Positions 35,570-44,929 of a stretch of 64,000 nucleotides of DNA are shown in pieces. Positions within the stretch are counted from its first letter, which is position 1; each line of letters starts with the position of its first letter. The translations under genes and the position numbers were made by a program. The DNA is from 1-14-2-50-31-20 sp965370315 (GTDB lineage: Bacteria; Bacteroidota; Ignavibacteria; Ignavibacteriales; Melioribacteraceae). The stretch covers positions 20,613 through 84,612 of the forward strand of contig CBDUTO010000003.1 in assembly GCA_965370315.1 (NCBI GenBank), written 5' to 3'. The notes beneath the pieces were generated by a model. It saw only the letters and a list, made by a program, of their open reading frames with translations. It made no database searches and was not told the origin of the DNA.

Positions 35570-35603
35570 TTTTTATCCATTTTGCTTTAACATGTTTTTG
35601 AAA

Positions 35604-35630
35604 TCAGCAGGCCTAATTGAGACCTGCTGA
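35604..35630 (-). terminator. hairpin between two secreted-protein genes
   Basis: TCAGCAGG (35604-35611) pairs with CCTGCTGA (35623-35630) around an 11-base loop, in the 72-bp gap behind the lamin-tail gene. The run of T after it on the minus strand is short (TTTC), so it may be a weak terminator, attenuator or mRNA-stabilising hairpin that lowers expression of the downstream half of the array. Confidence 0.45.
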
Positions 35631-35641
35631 AATAATATATC

Positions 35642-38200
35642 TTATTTTAATAACATCATTTTTTTAGCCTGATTAAATCCGTTACTAACTACTTGGTAGA
35701 AATAAATTCCAGATGAAACTTTACTACCATTATTGCTTATTCCATTCCATGTAAACTGATGGTACCCAGCAGTCAAATTATTATTCACAATAGTAGATAC
35801 CAATTCTCCATGAATATTATAGACTCTTAAACTAACATGCTGAGTAACTGGGATAGCTACTTTTATAACTGTTGAAGGATTAAAAGGATTTGGATAGTTA
35901 TTATAAAGATTAAACTCAGTAGGGAGTTGAGAATTAAATTCATCAACAGAAACAACTAAATCATCTTTTCCATCAATTGTTTGTCCAGGAGTCCAGCTAA
36001 CTGAATCAATAATTGAAATCATTTCAACAAAAGGGTCTCCAACACTAATATCACCATCAGGATTTCTTGTTAATGAGTTATTAGCATTCCCTGCCTGGGA
36101 TGTTTCAACTCTTAACTCAAAGTCAATTCCATCAACAACAGAAGAAGTTGGGCCTCCAATATTATTTTTACTGCCATAACCCATATACATATCATAAGAT
36201 CCGTCTGGAGAAATTAACAATGCAAAATCACCACCATTTGCGAGTCCATTACCAACTCCAATACTATCAGAAATAAATACTCTAGTCAATAATAAATCCG
36301 AATCGTATCCGGGAACATTAGAAATATCGCCACCACCAAAAATAACGACAAAGCTTTTAGGTTCTACGATATATCCATCAGGAAAAGTAAAACTTAAATC
36401 TTCATCATCACCAAGTTTATAACCAGTTAAATCAAAAGGCTCATCCGAAATATTTACTAATTCTACAAATTCATCACCGCTAGACTCTCGTACTCCATCA
36501 CCGTTTGCGTCACCATTGATCGGGTCACCTGCAGGATCTGCTAATATTTCATTGTAAATCAATTTTGGAGTTACTTGAAACTGCTCAATAAATTTCACAG
36601 TGAGTTCAACATTATTATTAATCAAGATTCCGTATGGATTTCCAACACTCTTATCCCCATCAATGAACCATCCATCTAATACCCAACCATCCGCTGGTAC
36701 TGCTGTAAAGTTCACTGTTGTTCCAACTGGATATGCATCCATAGTTGTATCTTGAAGCGCTTCTCCAGCACCTTCAATAGTTACATCTAAGCTAAAATCA
36801 ATTGCTTCATTCCCATCAACTGTTCTATTAGCAGAATGAAAACGAGCACTATCAGTTACCGTTAATATTTGATTGTACCAATCATCTCCTTCCATTACTC
36901 CATCAGGGTTCATAGTAACTGAGTTGTTTTTACTTGAGGCAGCTGCAGTCTCAGTTCTAAAAATCCAATTAACATCCGAAATATCCCCATCTAAAGTTGG
37001 CCCTTCACCCCCAAATTTACTTCCATAACCTAAATACATATCATGACTTCCATCTGGAGACAACATAACAATGTAGTCACCACCATTTGCAAGACCATTA
37101 CCAACACTATCACCAGGAGCAAAGACTCTTGTTTCCAATAAATCAGAGCTATAACCAGGTACATTTGATACATCTCCGCCACCAAATAATGTGACAAATT
37201 CATATGGCTTAATTATGTAACCATCTGGGAATTGAAAATTAACTATTTCGTCATCGCCTAATCTCCAACCAGTTAAATCAATGTCTCTTCCACTTACATT
37301 TAACAATTCAACATATTCATCTTCTTGTGCGTCTCTAACGCCGTCACCATTTGCATCACCAAATTCTACAGATGCTTCAGGGTCTGCTAAATATTCATTA
37401 ATTACTATTAACATATCTCTTTCTACATCAACCCAATCAGGAGCATTATTACCAGCAACAAGTGTATCACCTAAGATACCATCAAATCCATTTCCTGTTG
37501 CATCTGTGGCAACCAAGCCAGTACCATCATCAAAATGCCATAGTGCAAGTGTATATTGGTCAGACTGATGGGGAGAAGATTGTGGAGAAAAATTTTCTGT
37601 ATATCTAGGAGTCATCGATATTCTTACTTCATCAATTGTACCTCGGAATGTTTCAAAACGTGTATCGAGTAAATTTATTGAGCCTGATCCAATTGCTATT
37701 GCTTGGGTACCTCCATGAACTGGTGGACAAGGTGCGGTTACATCATGTTGCACACCATCAATAAATACTCTCATACTATCATCAACATCCCAAACAAAAG
37801 CAACATGGTACCAACGATCTTCCCAGACTGTTATATCAGGAACAACATCCGTTGTTGCTACACCATCTTGAATGAAATTCTGTAATACACCTTTTCCTCT
37901 ACCCCAAGATATTCCCATATCTCCTTCATTATTACCCGAAATATTTTTGCAGAAAAGGTACGTATAATCAGGATCGTGTGTATCTGCTTGTAGAACTGAA
38001 TCAGGTTTAAACCACATTTCAACTGTTCCTTTGTTAACAACAAAAGGCCAATATTGTGCTGCTTGAGGTACAATAACACGGTCGTGATTCCACCATTTGT
38101 AATGGAGTGCTTTACCCCATTGTGCTTGCATTGCAAGAGGTGCCATGACAAAAAACATAATTGTCAAAATTGCTCTTAATGTTTTGTAACTTTTAGACAT
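35642..38200 (-). CDS. secreted LamG + two lamin-tail domains + sorting domain
   Basis: 852 residues from the ATG at 38200, which has CAGGAGTATCT upstream. Order: signal peptide (to about residue 26, MQAQ), LamG domain (about 40-235; GTVEMWFKPDS, WYHVAFVWDVDDSMRVFIDG, GTIDEVRISMTPRYT), a lamin-tail domain (about 265-400; VINEYLADP, YVELLNVSGRDIDLTGWRLGDDE), a PKD-like stretch, a second lamin-tail domain (about 555-690; IYNEILADP, FVELVNISDEPFDLTGYKLGDDE), and the sorting domain (about 765-852). The two lamin-tail units are clear internal repeats. It is probably a cell-surface structural or binding protein. Confidence 0.87.
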   Translation of the reverse strand: MSKSYKTLRAILTIMFFVMAPLAMQAQWGKALHYKWWNHDRVIVPQAAQYWPFVVNKGTVEMWFKPDSVLQADTHDPDYTYLFCKNISGNNEGDMGISWGRGKGVLQNFIQDGVATTDVVPDITVWEDRWYHVAFVWDVDDSMRVFIDGVQHDVTAPCPPVHGGTQAIAIGSGSINLLDTRFETFRGTIDEVRISMTPRYTENFSPQSSPHQSDQYTLALWHFDDGTGLVATDATGNGFDGILGDTLVAGNNAPDWVDVERDMLIVINEYLADPEASVEFGDANGDGVRDAQEDEYVELLNVSGRDIDLTGWRLGDDEIVNFQFPDGYIIKPYEFVTLFGGGDVSNVPGYSSDLLETRVFAPGDSVGNGLANGGDYIVMLSPDGSHDMYLGYGSKFGGEGPTLDGDISDVNWIFRTETAAASSKNNSVTMNPDGVMEGDDWYNQILTVTDSARFHSANRTVDGNEAIDFSLDVTIEGAGEALQDTTMDAYPVGTTVNFTAVPADGWVLDGWFIDGDKSVGNPYGILINNNVELTVKFIEQFQVTPKLIYNEILADPAGDPINGDANGDGVRESSGDEFVELVNISDEPFDLTGYKLGDDEDLSFTFPDGYIVEPKSFVVIFGGGDISNVPGYDSDLLLTRVFISDSIGVGNGLANGGDFALLISPDGSYDMYMGYGSKNNIGGPTSSVVDGIDFELRVETSQAGNANNSLTRNPDGDISVGDPFVEMISIIDSVSWTPGQTIDGKDDLVVSVDEFNSQLPTEFNLYNNYPNPFNPSTVIKVAIPVTQHVSLRVYNIHGELVSTIVNNNLTAGYHQFTWNGISNNGSKVSSGIYFYQVVSNGFNQAKKMMLLK

Positions 38201-38256
38201 AGATACTCCTGTTATTTTTAAGTAAATCATTGATATAATAATTATTCAGAATAAAT

Positions 38257-39039
38257 TTATATTTTATTATAATTTAATTGTAGTGCAAAAAGATTGCTAC
38301 TCTCTTCATAGGCTTTCGTTTGAATAGTAAATTTTAATTTATCGGCTCTATAAGAATCTTTGGTATATTCAAATGGTGTTCCGTCTTTTAGAAGAATTAG
38401 CCTCGTCATTAGTAATAGAGGGGCACCAATATTAATATTTAGCAATTCACTTTCATTTGGAGTAGCAATTGCCGCTTCAATATCTTGGATAGCATTCCCG
38501 AGTCTATAAGTTGTATGTTGATAAAGTAGATCATATATGGATTCCTTTTCCAAGTCATAATCCAAAAGAGGTTTAAATATTTCGTGTGAATAATAGGACT
38601 TCTCTATTATCATTGGCATATCATTGCCATAGCGAAGACGAATAATTCGAACTACCATTGCATCATCTTTTAACTTCATATGTTTTTTAACTACTGAGTT
38701 AGGCTTCTTGATGTTAATCTCTACAATTCTTCCGGAAGCGGATTTACCATTTTTTTTCATTACTTCAGTGAAGCCCATTAATTGATTTACATCTTGAGCT
38801 ATCTTATTAGTAGTAATAAAAGTTCCACGTCCTCGCTCAGAAACAATTAATCCTTGTTGCATCAACGATTTTAATGCTTCCCTAATAGTTCCTCTACTTA
38901 CTTTATAATAATCACAAAGTTCTGTTTCGCTTGGTAGTTTATCACCATTACTGTAAATACCTTCTTCTATTTTATTATAGATATCCTGAAATATTTGAAA
39001 GTATCTTGGAATCATATTTTTAGCATGAGGTAATAGCAT
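38257..39039 (-). CDS. GntR-family (HutC/UTRA) transcription regulator
   Basis: 260 residues. A GntR winged helix-turn-helix (about 10-78; KLPSETELCDYYKVSRGTIREALKSLMQQGLIVSERGRGTFI) precedes a UTRA effector domain (about 100-245; VVRIIRLRYGNDMPMIIEKSYY, LLLMTRLILLKDGTPFEYTKDSYRAD). UTRA domains bind small metabolites, often sugar phosphates or related compounds. It overlaps the end of glpD by 20 bases, so it is co-expressed with the array it probably controls. A palindrome of the type bound by this family lies at 47702-47715 before the first array gene. Inducer inferred: glycerol-3-phosphate or another released product. Confidence 0.9.
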   Translation of the reverse strand: MLLPHAKNMIPRYFQIFQDIYNKIEEGIYSNGDKLPSETELCDYYKVSRGTIREALKSLMQQGLIVSERGRGTFITTNKIAQDVNQLMGFTEVMKKNGKSASGRIVEINIKKPNSVVKKHMKLKDDAMVVRIIRLRYGNDMPMIIEKSYYSHEIFKPLLDYDLEKESIYDLLYQHTTYRLGNAIQDIEAAIATPNESELLNINIGAPLLLMTRLILLKDGTPFEYTKDSYRADKLKFTIQTKAYEESSNLFALQLNYNKI

Positions 39040-40669
39040 CTGCTTCTCTCTTGTTATAAATAAATTTTTGATTCAAATTAAAATGATAATTAATTGATTC
39101 TTTAAGATTACTAATCTCTAACTCTTTACGCCGCTCATCCCAATCTAAAATATTAGACGCAATTTCTGCCATGATTTCGACAGAATTATAGCCCAAGTCT
39201 TCATGAGTTCCCAAAGTGGTTCTTCTCAAGATTATATCTTTTAGGGTTTTAGCCTTTTCCTTTTTAATTGCATAAACAATTTGTGCTTTAATGTCTAAAT
39301 GCTCTTTAGAAATTTTTTCACTCAATGATTTATCTTCGTCAGTAAGTTTTAACACATCAATAAACTTATCACCATAATATTGATTAAGCATTAAAATGGT
39401 CTCTCTACTAATATCATATTTTTCGCTTAACAACTCATAAATGACCGCACCACTTTTCTCTTCAATAAACTTAAAATCTTTGGTTCTACATTTATTTTGA
39501 GAATTATTTTTATCATCTATATAATCTAGAGTGTCTTCTGCTAAGCTTCTAAAAGTGGTAAGTTTTCCACCAACGATTGAAAAGTAATTTTTCAATCCTT
39601 CCTTTTCATGATCATGAATAATATGTTTACGTGTAACTTTTTTCTCATTTTTATTTGGTTCAAATGGTAAAGGTCTTATTCCAGAATAAGTGTAGAGTAT
39701 GTCTTCTCGAGAAAAAGTTTGCGTATCTATAAAATGATTTAGTTCCGTTAGCAGATAATTTATTTCATCTTCAGATGCAGTTATTCTATCCAAAGTGTTT
39801 TTATAAAAGATATCGGTAGTTCCAACCAAATAATAGTCATCCCAAGGAATAATGAAGAATGGTCTTCCATCCTGCATTGCTTCAATATATAACCCGTTCT
39901 CAGGACCATCCTCAAATCTTCGAATAAGAATGTGGCTTCCTTTTGTCCCCCCCATGAGTCTTGGAATTTTATTTGAAACAGCTTTATTCACTTCATCAAC
40001 AAAGGGACCTGCTGCATTAACTATATATTTAGCCTTAGTGGAATATTCAGAATTATTAATAGTATCTTGAAACTTAATTAAATAATTATCACTTTCTAAT
40101 TTCATACTTTCAAATTTGGAGTAGTTTAAAACATCGGCGCCATTTTTTTCAGCTGCAAGAATAGTATCAAGACACAATCTTTCTGGATACTTAATTTGAC
40201 AATCGTAATAACTTGCCACCCCTTTTAATCCCTTTCTGTGTAGTGAATTAAGTGACTTTGGAAGCCCTATTCCATCTTTAGCAAATAAAACTTTATGATT
40301 TGGCATACTCTTATCGTATGATAGAATATCATATAAAATCATTCCCATTTTTATTAACAAAGGCCCACGTTCGCTATGTTTATATAGTGGGAAATCAATT
40401 TGAAGGGGCTTAACTAGATGAGGTGCATTTTGTAGTAATATCTCTCTCTCTCTTAGTGATTCTCTAACAAGTGAAAATTCCAAATATTCCAGATAGCGTA
40501 AACCACCATGAATTAATTTAGTAGAACCACTTGTAGTAAATCCTCCAAAATCATTTTTTTCTAGAACTAAAACTGAATATCCACGGAGTATTGCATCTAA
40601 TGCTATACCAGCACCGTTTATTCCACCACCAATAATTAAAATATCATAATTTTCTTTTAAGTTTTCCAT
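39020..40669 (-). CDS. glpD: glycerol-3-phosphate dehydrogenase, FAD-dependent
   Basis: 549 residues, the usual GlpD length. The N-terminal FAD site is ILIIGGGINGAGIALDAILRGYSVLVLEK, followed by TSGSTKLIHGGLRYLE, NAAGPFVDEV, PRLMGGTKGSHILI, FIIPWDDYYLVGTTD, YTYSGIRPLP and VGGKLTTFR, with a C-terminal helical domain. It oxidises glycerol-3-phosphate to dihydroxyacetone phosphate at the inner membrane and passes electrons to quinone. In this array it takes the product of the glycerophosphodiesterase after GlpT uptake into glycolysis. It follows the PorV-like gene by 20 bp; TAGGGAT precedes the ATG. Confidence 0.95.
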   Translation of the reverse strand: MENLKENYDILIIGGGINGAGIALDAILRGYSVLVLEKNDFGGFTTSGSTKLIHGGLRYLEYLEFSLVRESLREREILLQNAPHLVKPLQIDFPLYKHSERGPLLIKMGMILYDILSYDKSMPNHKVLFAKDGIGLPKSLNSLHRKGLKGVASYYDCQIKYPERLCLDTILAAEKNGADVLNYSKFESMKLESDNYLIKFQDTINNSEYSTKAKYIVNAAGPFVDEVNKAVSNKIPRLMGGTKGSHILIRRFEDGPENGLYIEAMQDGRPFFIIPWDDYYLVGTTDIFYKNTLDRITASEDEINYLLTELNHFIDTQTFSREDILYTYSGIRPLPFEPNKNEKKVTRKHIIHDHEKEGLKNYFSIVGGKLTTFRSLAEDTLDYIDDKNNSQNKCRTKDFKFIEEKSGAVIYELLSEKYDISRETILMLNQYYGDKFIDVLKLTDEDKSLSEKISKEHLDIKAQIVYAIKKEKAKTLKDIILRRTTLGTHEDLGYNSVEIMAEIASNILDWDERRKELEISNLKESINYHFNLNQKFIYNKREADAITSC

Positions 40670-40688
40670 ATCCCTATCTTTTTAAATT

Positions 40689-41750
40689 CTAAAATCCAGC
40701 ATTAAGAGTAATTCGCTGTACATACCCAAGTCTTCCCCAATCCGAGTAGGCATAGTTAATTGAAAAGTCAAAAATATTTTCAAAAGGATTCACTATCCCA
40801 AATCCAGCAGTAAGACCTTTTTCACTATTTTCATCAAATAAAGATTGATAACCAACTCTTAACTGGATTAGATTATTAAAACTATATTCAAACCCAGAAT
40901 TCAAATAGACGTTGTTATTACTGGGATGAATCATATCAGAAGCAAAAGTAAACGAATTTCGGTATCCAATATTAAATTGGTACGAGAGACCAAATCTAAA
41001 AATTAAAGGTAACGGAAATGAATCTGTTTTAAGACTAACATTCAGCTTATCGTTAGAGTAATTTTTAGAATCGGCATCATACGCACGAACTAAATCACGT
41101 CCGTCCATTTGCAAATCGGAACCAAAATTTGAAATACTCGTCCCAATGTTAAATCCTTCTAATTGCGTTTTGTAAAGCACACCAACGTCAATTGCAAAAG
41201 ATGTTGCCGACTCGTGCCAAATTTGTTGGGAAATATATTTTCCAGTAATTCCAAACGAAAAACGATCTGTAACTTTCATGGCAAAACTACCTGCCAATGC
41301 CATATCAGCCGCTCTGTAAAACTCTCCTGTTCCTTCCGGTTGCCCAATTGTTCTTACCGGACGTTTATCACCATAGTTCAATCCTGTGTAACTCACTCCC
41401 AAAGCAATTCCATTTCCAATAGGAAAAACTAATCCGAAAAATTGGAATTGAGTATCAGCGAGCCATTCCGAATGATTAATAGTGATATCAACTTTGGAAC
41501 TATTTGAAATTCCGGCTGGATTCCAATAAAGAGCCGTTGCATTAGAAGCTAGCGATGAATATGCACCACCCAAAGCTTCTGCTGTAGCACCAATTCCTAT
41601 TTCTAAAAAGTTTGCTGCCGATGTTCCAGTTTTGGTAACATCCGGCGAATAATTTAGTTTTGCAAAATCATCTTCGCCAGCTTGTGCAAAGGCGACTGAT
41701 GAAATTGTAAAAAAGACAATACATGTTAAATGAAGTAGATTCTTCACCAT
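40689..41750 (-). CDS. PorV/PorQ-family outer-membrane protein
   Basis: 353 residues from the ATG at 41750, which has TAGGAGTTGTGG upstream. A signal peptide (to about residue 22, AFAQA) precedes a FadL-like beta-barrel with the family signature near the N-terminus: AANFLEIGIGATAEALGGAYSSLASNATALYWNPAGIS. Amphipathic strands follow, to the end RITLNAGF. PorV carries type IX cargo proteins to surface attachment, and PorV-like paralogues often sit beside specific cargo genes. Here it follows the large secreted protein by 28 bp and precedes glpD, so it may serve the secreted proteins of this array. Confidence 0.85.
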   Translation of the reverse strand: MVKNLLHLTCIVFFTISSVAFAQAGEDDFAKLNYSPDVTKTGTSAANFLEIGIGATAEALGGAYSSLASNATALYWNPAGISNSSKVDITINHSEWLADTQFQFFGLVFPIGNGIALGVSYTGLNYGDKRPVRTIGQPEGTGEFYRAADMALAGSFAMKVTDRFSFGITGKYISQQIWHESATSFAIDVGVLYKTQLEGFNIGTSISNFGSDLQMDGRDLVRAYDADSKNYSNDKLNVSLKTDSFPLPLIFRFGLSYQFNIGYRNSFTFASDMIHPSNNNVYLNSGFEYSFNNLIQLRVGYQSLFDENSEKGLTAGFGIVNPFENIFDFSINYAYSDWGRLGYVQRITLNAGF

Positions 41751-41777
41751 CCACAACTCCTATATTCCACTCAAAAT

Positions 41778-44700
41778 TTATTTTATTAAAGCGAACTTGC
41801 CTATTTTCTCGCCAAGTTCAAATGCATCTACATGATAGATGTACATACCAAAAGCTACTGTTAATCCATCTTCCGAAGTTAAATCCCACGATTCGGCTCC
41901 ATTATCATCGAAGCTATCACGTAAAATTGTTTTTACCAAAGTGCCACTCATTGTGTACACTCTAATTGTACATTTAGAAGGAAGATTTACAAAATCGATT
42001 CTTCTTTCACCCCTTCCTGAAGCATAGAAGAGTGGTTTTTCCCATGATGCATTAGAAACGTACGGATCAGGAACAACATATATATCCGCTAATTCATCCT
42101 TTGCTTTTTCATTGTCGACTGAATCTGCAACTGCAATGAACTCATAAGTATCATCAGCATTAAAAGGCTTGCTCACTTGAAATTCAAAAATATCCCCTTC
42201 AGATGGTGTAAAAAGCGTAGAATCAGCACCAAATGTTAATCGCATTCCAGTTTTATAATTAAATCCTTGTGCATCAATAGCTATAACAATTTCATCACCG
42301 GTATTTAGAACACTATCTTGATAGATTGGTTCATCAAAAAGGAAATCGAACTTCTTGTTTGAAGTAGTACTCCAGACTTCAAAGTTCACAGGAACTCTTT
42401 GGAATGCAAGAGGTGCAAAAGAAGTATCTACGCCTGGATACTTAACTCTAACTTCAAAATCCTCTGGTAACTCAATAGTTTTAGGAGAAACGAGTAAACC
42501 AGTTTTAACGTCAAAGTTGGGGTTTCCAATCTTCCATCCTTTATAAACAACTTCAACAGAGTCATTTTCTAAATTATATTTAAGCCCTTCAAATATTTTG
42601 CTCTCAAGAAATGTAGGATCATATACGTCGCTTTTATAAACAATTCTATTTTCTGTGGCATCTTTAATAGTTACACTACTTGTGTATCTACTTAATGTTG
42701 TGTCAGTGAATTGAACTTGGTAAACATGCCTATTTTTGATTTCATCGGCAACAATAGCATCAACTTTTACAGTTCCGGTAGCGATACCTGTATGAGTAAT
42801 ACCATCAGCAAGATGTGGATCAATGTAACCTGCACTTGGGGCATTAGGAACAACAACAGCACAGTTTTGGGATACTGAGACAACATCTCCTACCAAATTT
42901 GTTTGGATTGTCTTACTACATTCACTCGGTGCCACTGGAGCTAAATTCTCAAGATCAGTTAAACCTCTATCATAAAAATCAACATCATAACCTTTATCGT
43001 ATGAGACTACAGCATAATAGTATGTTCTACCATTTTCAACATTTTCGTCAACATAGCTATAAATAAGTCCATTATCCGTTCCCATATTAAAATTAGCTCC
43101 TGTTTCACCAATAGCAATTGGATGAGGACCTAACAATCCATTTTCGTAATCGAACTGTGCAATTGGCTCCCAAAAGATAGCATTGCCATAGGAATCAGAG
43201 ATGTTTTTAATACTATTAAATGAAGGATCTGTAGAACGATAAATTAAATATCCTTCAAAATCATTTTTGTAAATAGGATCTATTGAATGTTCAGCCCTAT
43301 CATCCCAAGTTAAAATAACTCTTCCATCTTGAGCAGTTGCTTTAACTGTAGGTAACAATGGAGGTTTTGTAAAATTGTAATCAGCATCGTAAATACGTTG
43401 CATTGTTCGTTTGTTTCTAATTATATCATCGTAATCATTTCCAAACAGACATGCTACAGCAAATTTTCTTGTTTCCTCTTGAGGCAGTGAAAAATATCCT
43501 GAACCATAAATAAAAGATAAGTTTCCTGGAAGTGCACCACCAAAATATCCTGGAATCATTTCATTCCAAAGGGTTTCATCGGAGCTAATATTTCCGGCTG
43601 GTCTAAGAGTGAAACTTGTAAGTCCAATTTGATCTGATTCATCATTATCCGTCTTACCAAAATTAGGTTCTCCTTGGTCAGGATGCCCATTTGCCTCCGT
43701 TCCATCTATATCGGGGGCAGAATAATCTTGTTCGTTAGGTCCAATTCCATCAGAACCAACATCATCATTAATTGGTTCTTTTGGGTCCCAGACACCATTT
43801 TCATTTAAATCTTCGTACACAACCCAATCACCATCTTCATCCCCTTCCCAATGATATTTGGGGTCACCATAATTTCCTATTGGTCCAAAGATATAACTTC
43901 CTGCATCATTAGTTTGAACCTCATTAATTAAACCATCGTTGTCATCATCAATTCCATTAAGTGGTTCACCTGGGCTTTCAAGAAATGCAAATCCAAAATA
44001 ACCAACTCCAGGACGACCTTTGTTATCTATTCCATCTAAATCCCAGCAATATGTAATATCATCATCTTCTTCAAAATACGCATCATCATCTTGTGAATCT
44101 CCTTCACCACCAACTGCAGGATCAACGTACATTCCAAATACAACTTTTTCCAACTCTTTATCACTAGCATTTTTTATATCATATCTATTTATTAGAATAT
44201 CTTCAGCTTCAACTTGTACCCACTGATAACCTCTAACTTTTACTTCAAGTCCAAGTCCTCTTCTTCCATTTGGGAACCCAGCAGAATCAGTAGAACTTCC
44301 AACATAAGGGAAATAAGCAAACTCATCATTATTTCTATCATCCATAACATAATAACTTTCTTGGTCGGCGCGAGGATATGCACCAAACTCACCATTCCAC
44401 ATCCCATCCCTCGAACCCGGAGTTCCAGGGTAATCATTAACCCACTCAGTTGGCCATGTTTCTGGTTTGTGACTCATTGCAGGATAGCTATTTATATTAT
44501 CAAGTCCTGTATTATAATATCCGGGAAGGGGTTCCCATCCATAAGTGTGCGTACCATCTGGGGCAATATCAAAAGATCCTGGATTAGTATAGTTTTCTGA
44601 CATTATATGAATTTTCTTTCCAGAGGTATCAATAACCTCTGCACCAGCAATCATAATAAACTCATACCCATACCAAGTTCCCGATCCTTTGGGCCATTCC

Positions 44701-44912
44701 ATTTTAGGAGGTTCGTATCTGCTGCCTAGATTTCCAAAATTACCAAATCTAGTATAGACAAGATTACCATCATGCACTCCTGTTCTTCTATCTTGAATAG
44801 AATTCAGTTTTGCTAATTGGTTATTTTGGGAAGAATTATCCTCCTGTGCAAAGAAAACAATCGGGGAAATAATTGTAAATAATAGCAATTTAGTGAGTAA
44901 AGCTTTTATCAT
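41778..44912 (-). CDS. large secreted protein paired with TonB receptor
   Basis: 1044 residues: signal peptide (to about residue 23, FFAQ), then a long unrecognised region with conserved-looking aromatic patches (SGTWYGYEFIMIAG, GYQWVQVEAEDILINRYDI). An acidic calcium-binding-like segment follows (about 270-420; DDDNDGLINEVQ, DEDGDWVVYEDLNENGVWDPKEP). A fibronectin-like domain comes next (about 520-660; ILTWDDRAEHS, FEGYLIYRS, YYYAVVSYDKGYD), then further beta domains. The last 95 residues look like a divergent sorting domain ending GMYIYHVDAFE...KFALIK. It occupies the place a SusD protein would have next to SusC, but shows no SusD helical repeats. I infer a surface substrate-binding partner of the receptor. 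Confidence 0.75.
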   Translation of the reverse strand: MIKALLTKLLLFTIISPIVFFAQEDNSSQNNQLAKLNSIQDRRTGVHDGNLVYTRFGNFGNLGSRYEPPKMEWPKGSGTWYGYEFIMIAGAEVIDTSGKKIHIMSENYTNPGSFDIAPDGTHTYGWEPLPGYYNTGLDNINSYPAMSHKPETWPTEWVNDYPGTPGSRDGMWNGEFGAYPRADQESYYVMDDRNNDEFAYFPYVGSSTDSAGFPNGRRGLGLEVKVRGYQWVQVEAEDILINRYDIKNASDKELEKVVFGMYVDPAVGGEGDSQDDDAYFEEDDDITYCWDLDGIDNKGRPGVGYFGFAFLESPGEPLNGIDDDNDGLINEVQTNDAGSYIFGPIGNYGDPKYHWEGDEDGDWVVYEDLNENGVWDPKEPINDDVGSDGIGPNEQDYSAPDIDGTEANGHPDQGEPNFGKTDNDESDQIGLTSFTLRPAGNISSDETLWNEMIPGYFGGALPGNLSFIYGSGYFSLPQEETRKFAVACLFGNDYDDIIRNKRTMQRIYDADYNFTKPPLLPTVKATAQDGRVILTWDDRAEHSIDPIYKNDFEGYLIYRSTDPSFNSIKNISDSYGNAIFWEPIAQFDYENGLLGPHPIAIGETGANFNMGTDNGLIYSYVDENVENGRTYYYAVVSYDKGYDVDFYDRGLTDLENLAPVAPSECSKTIQTNLVGDVVSVSQNCAVVVPNAPSAGYIDPHLADGITHTGIATGTVKVDAIVADEIKNRHVYQVQFTDTTLSRYTSSVTIKDATENRIVYKSDVYDPTFLESKIFEGLKYNLENDSVEVVYKGWKIGNPNFDVKTGLLVSPKTIELPEDFEVRVKYPGVDTSFAPLAFQRVPVNFEVWSTTSNKKFDFLFDEPIYQDSVLNTGDEIVIAIDAQGFNYKTGMRLTFGADSTLFTPSEGDIFEFQVSKPFNADDTYEFIAVADSVDNEKAKDELADIYVVPDPYVSNASWEKPLFYASGRGERRIDFVNLPSKCTIRVYTMSGTLVKTILRDSFDDNGAESWDLTSEDGLTVAFGMYIYHVDAFELGEKIGKFALIK

Positions 44913-44929
44913 TTATTTAATTCCTATAA

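Noticed and set aside
44214..44600. 128-codon plus-strand frame antisense to the large secreted protein
   Set aside because: It is fully covered by a supported minus-strand gene, has no ribosome site and shows low-complexity Ile/Ser composition.
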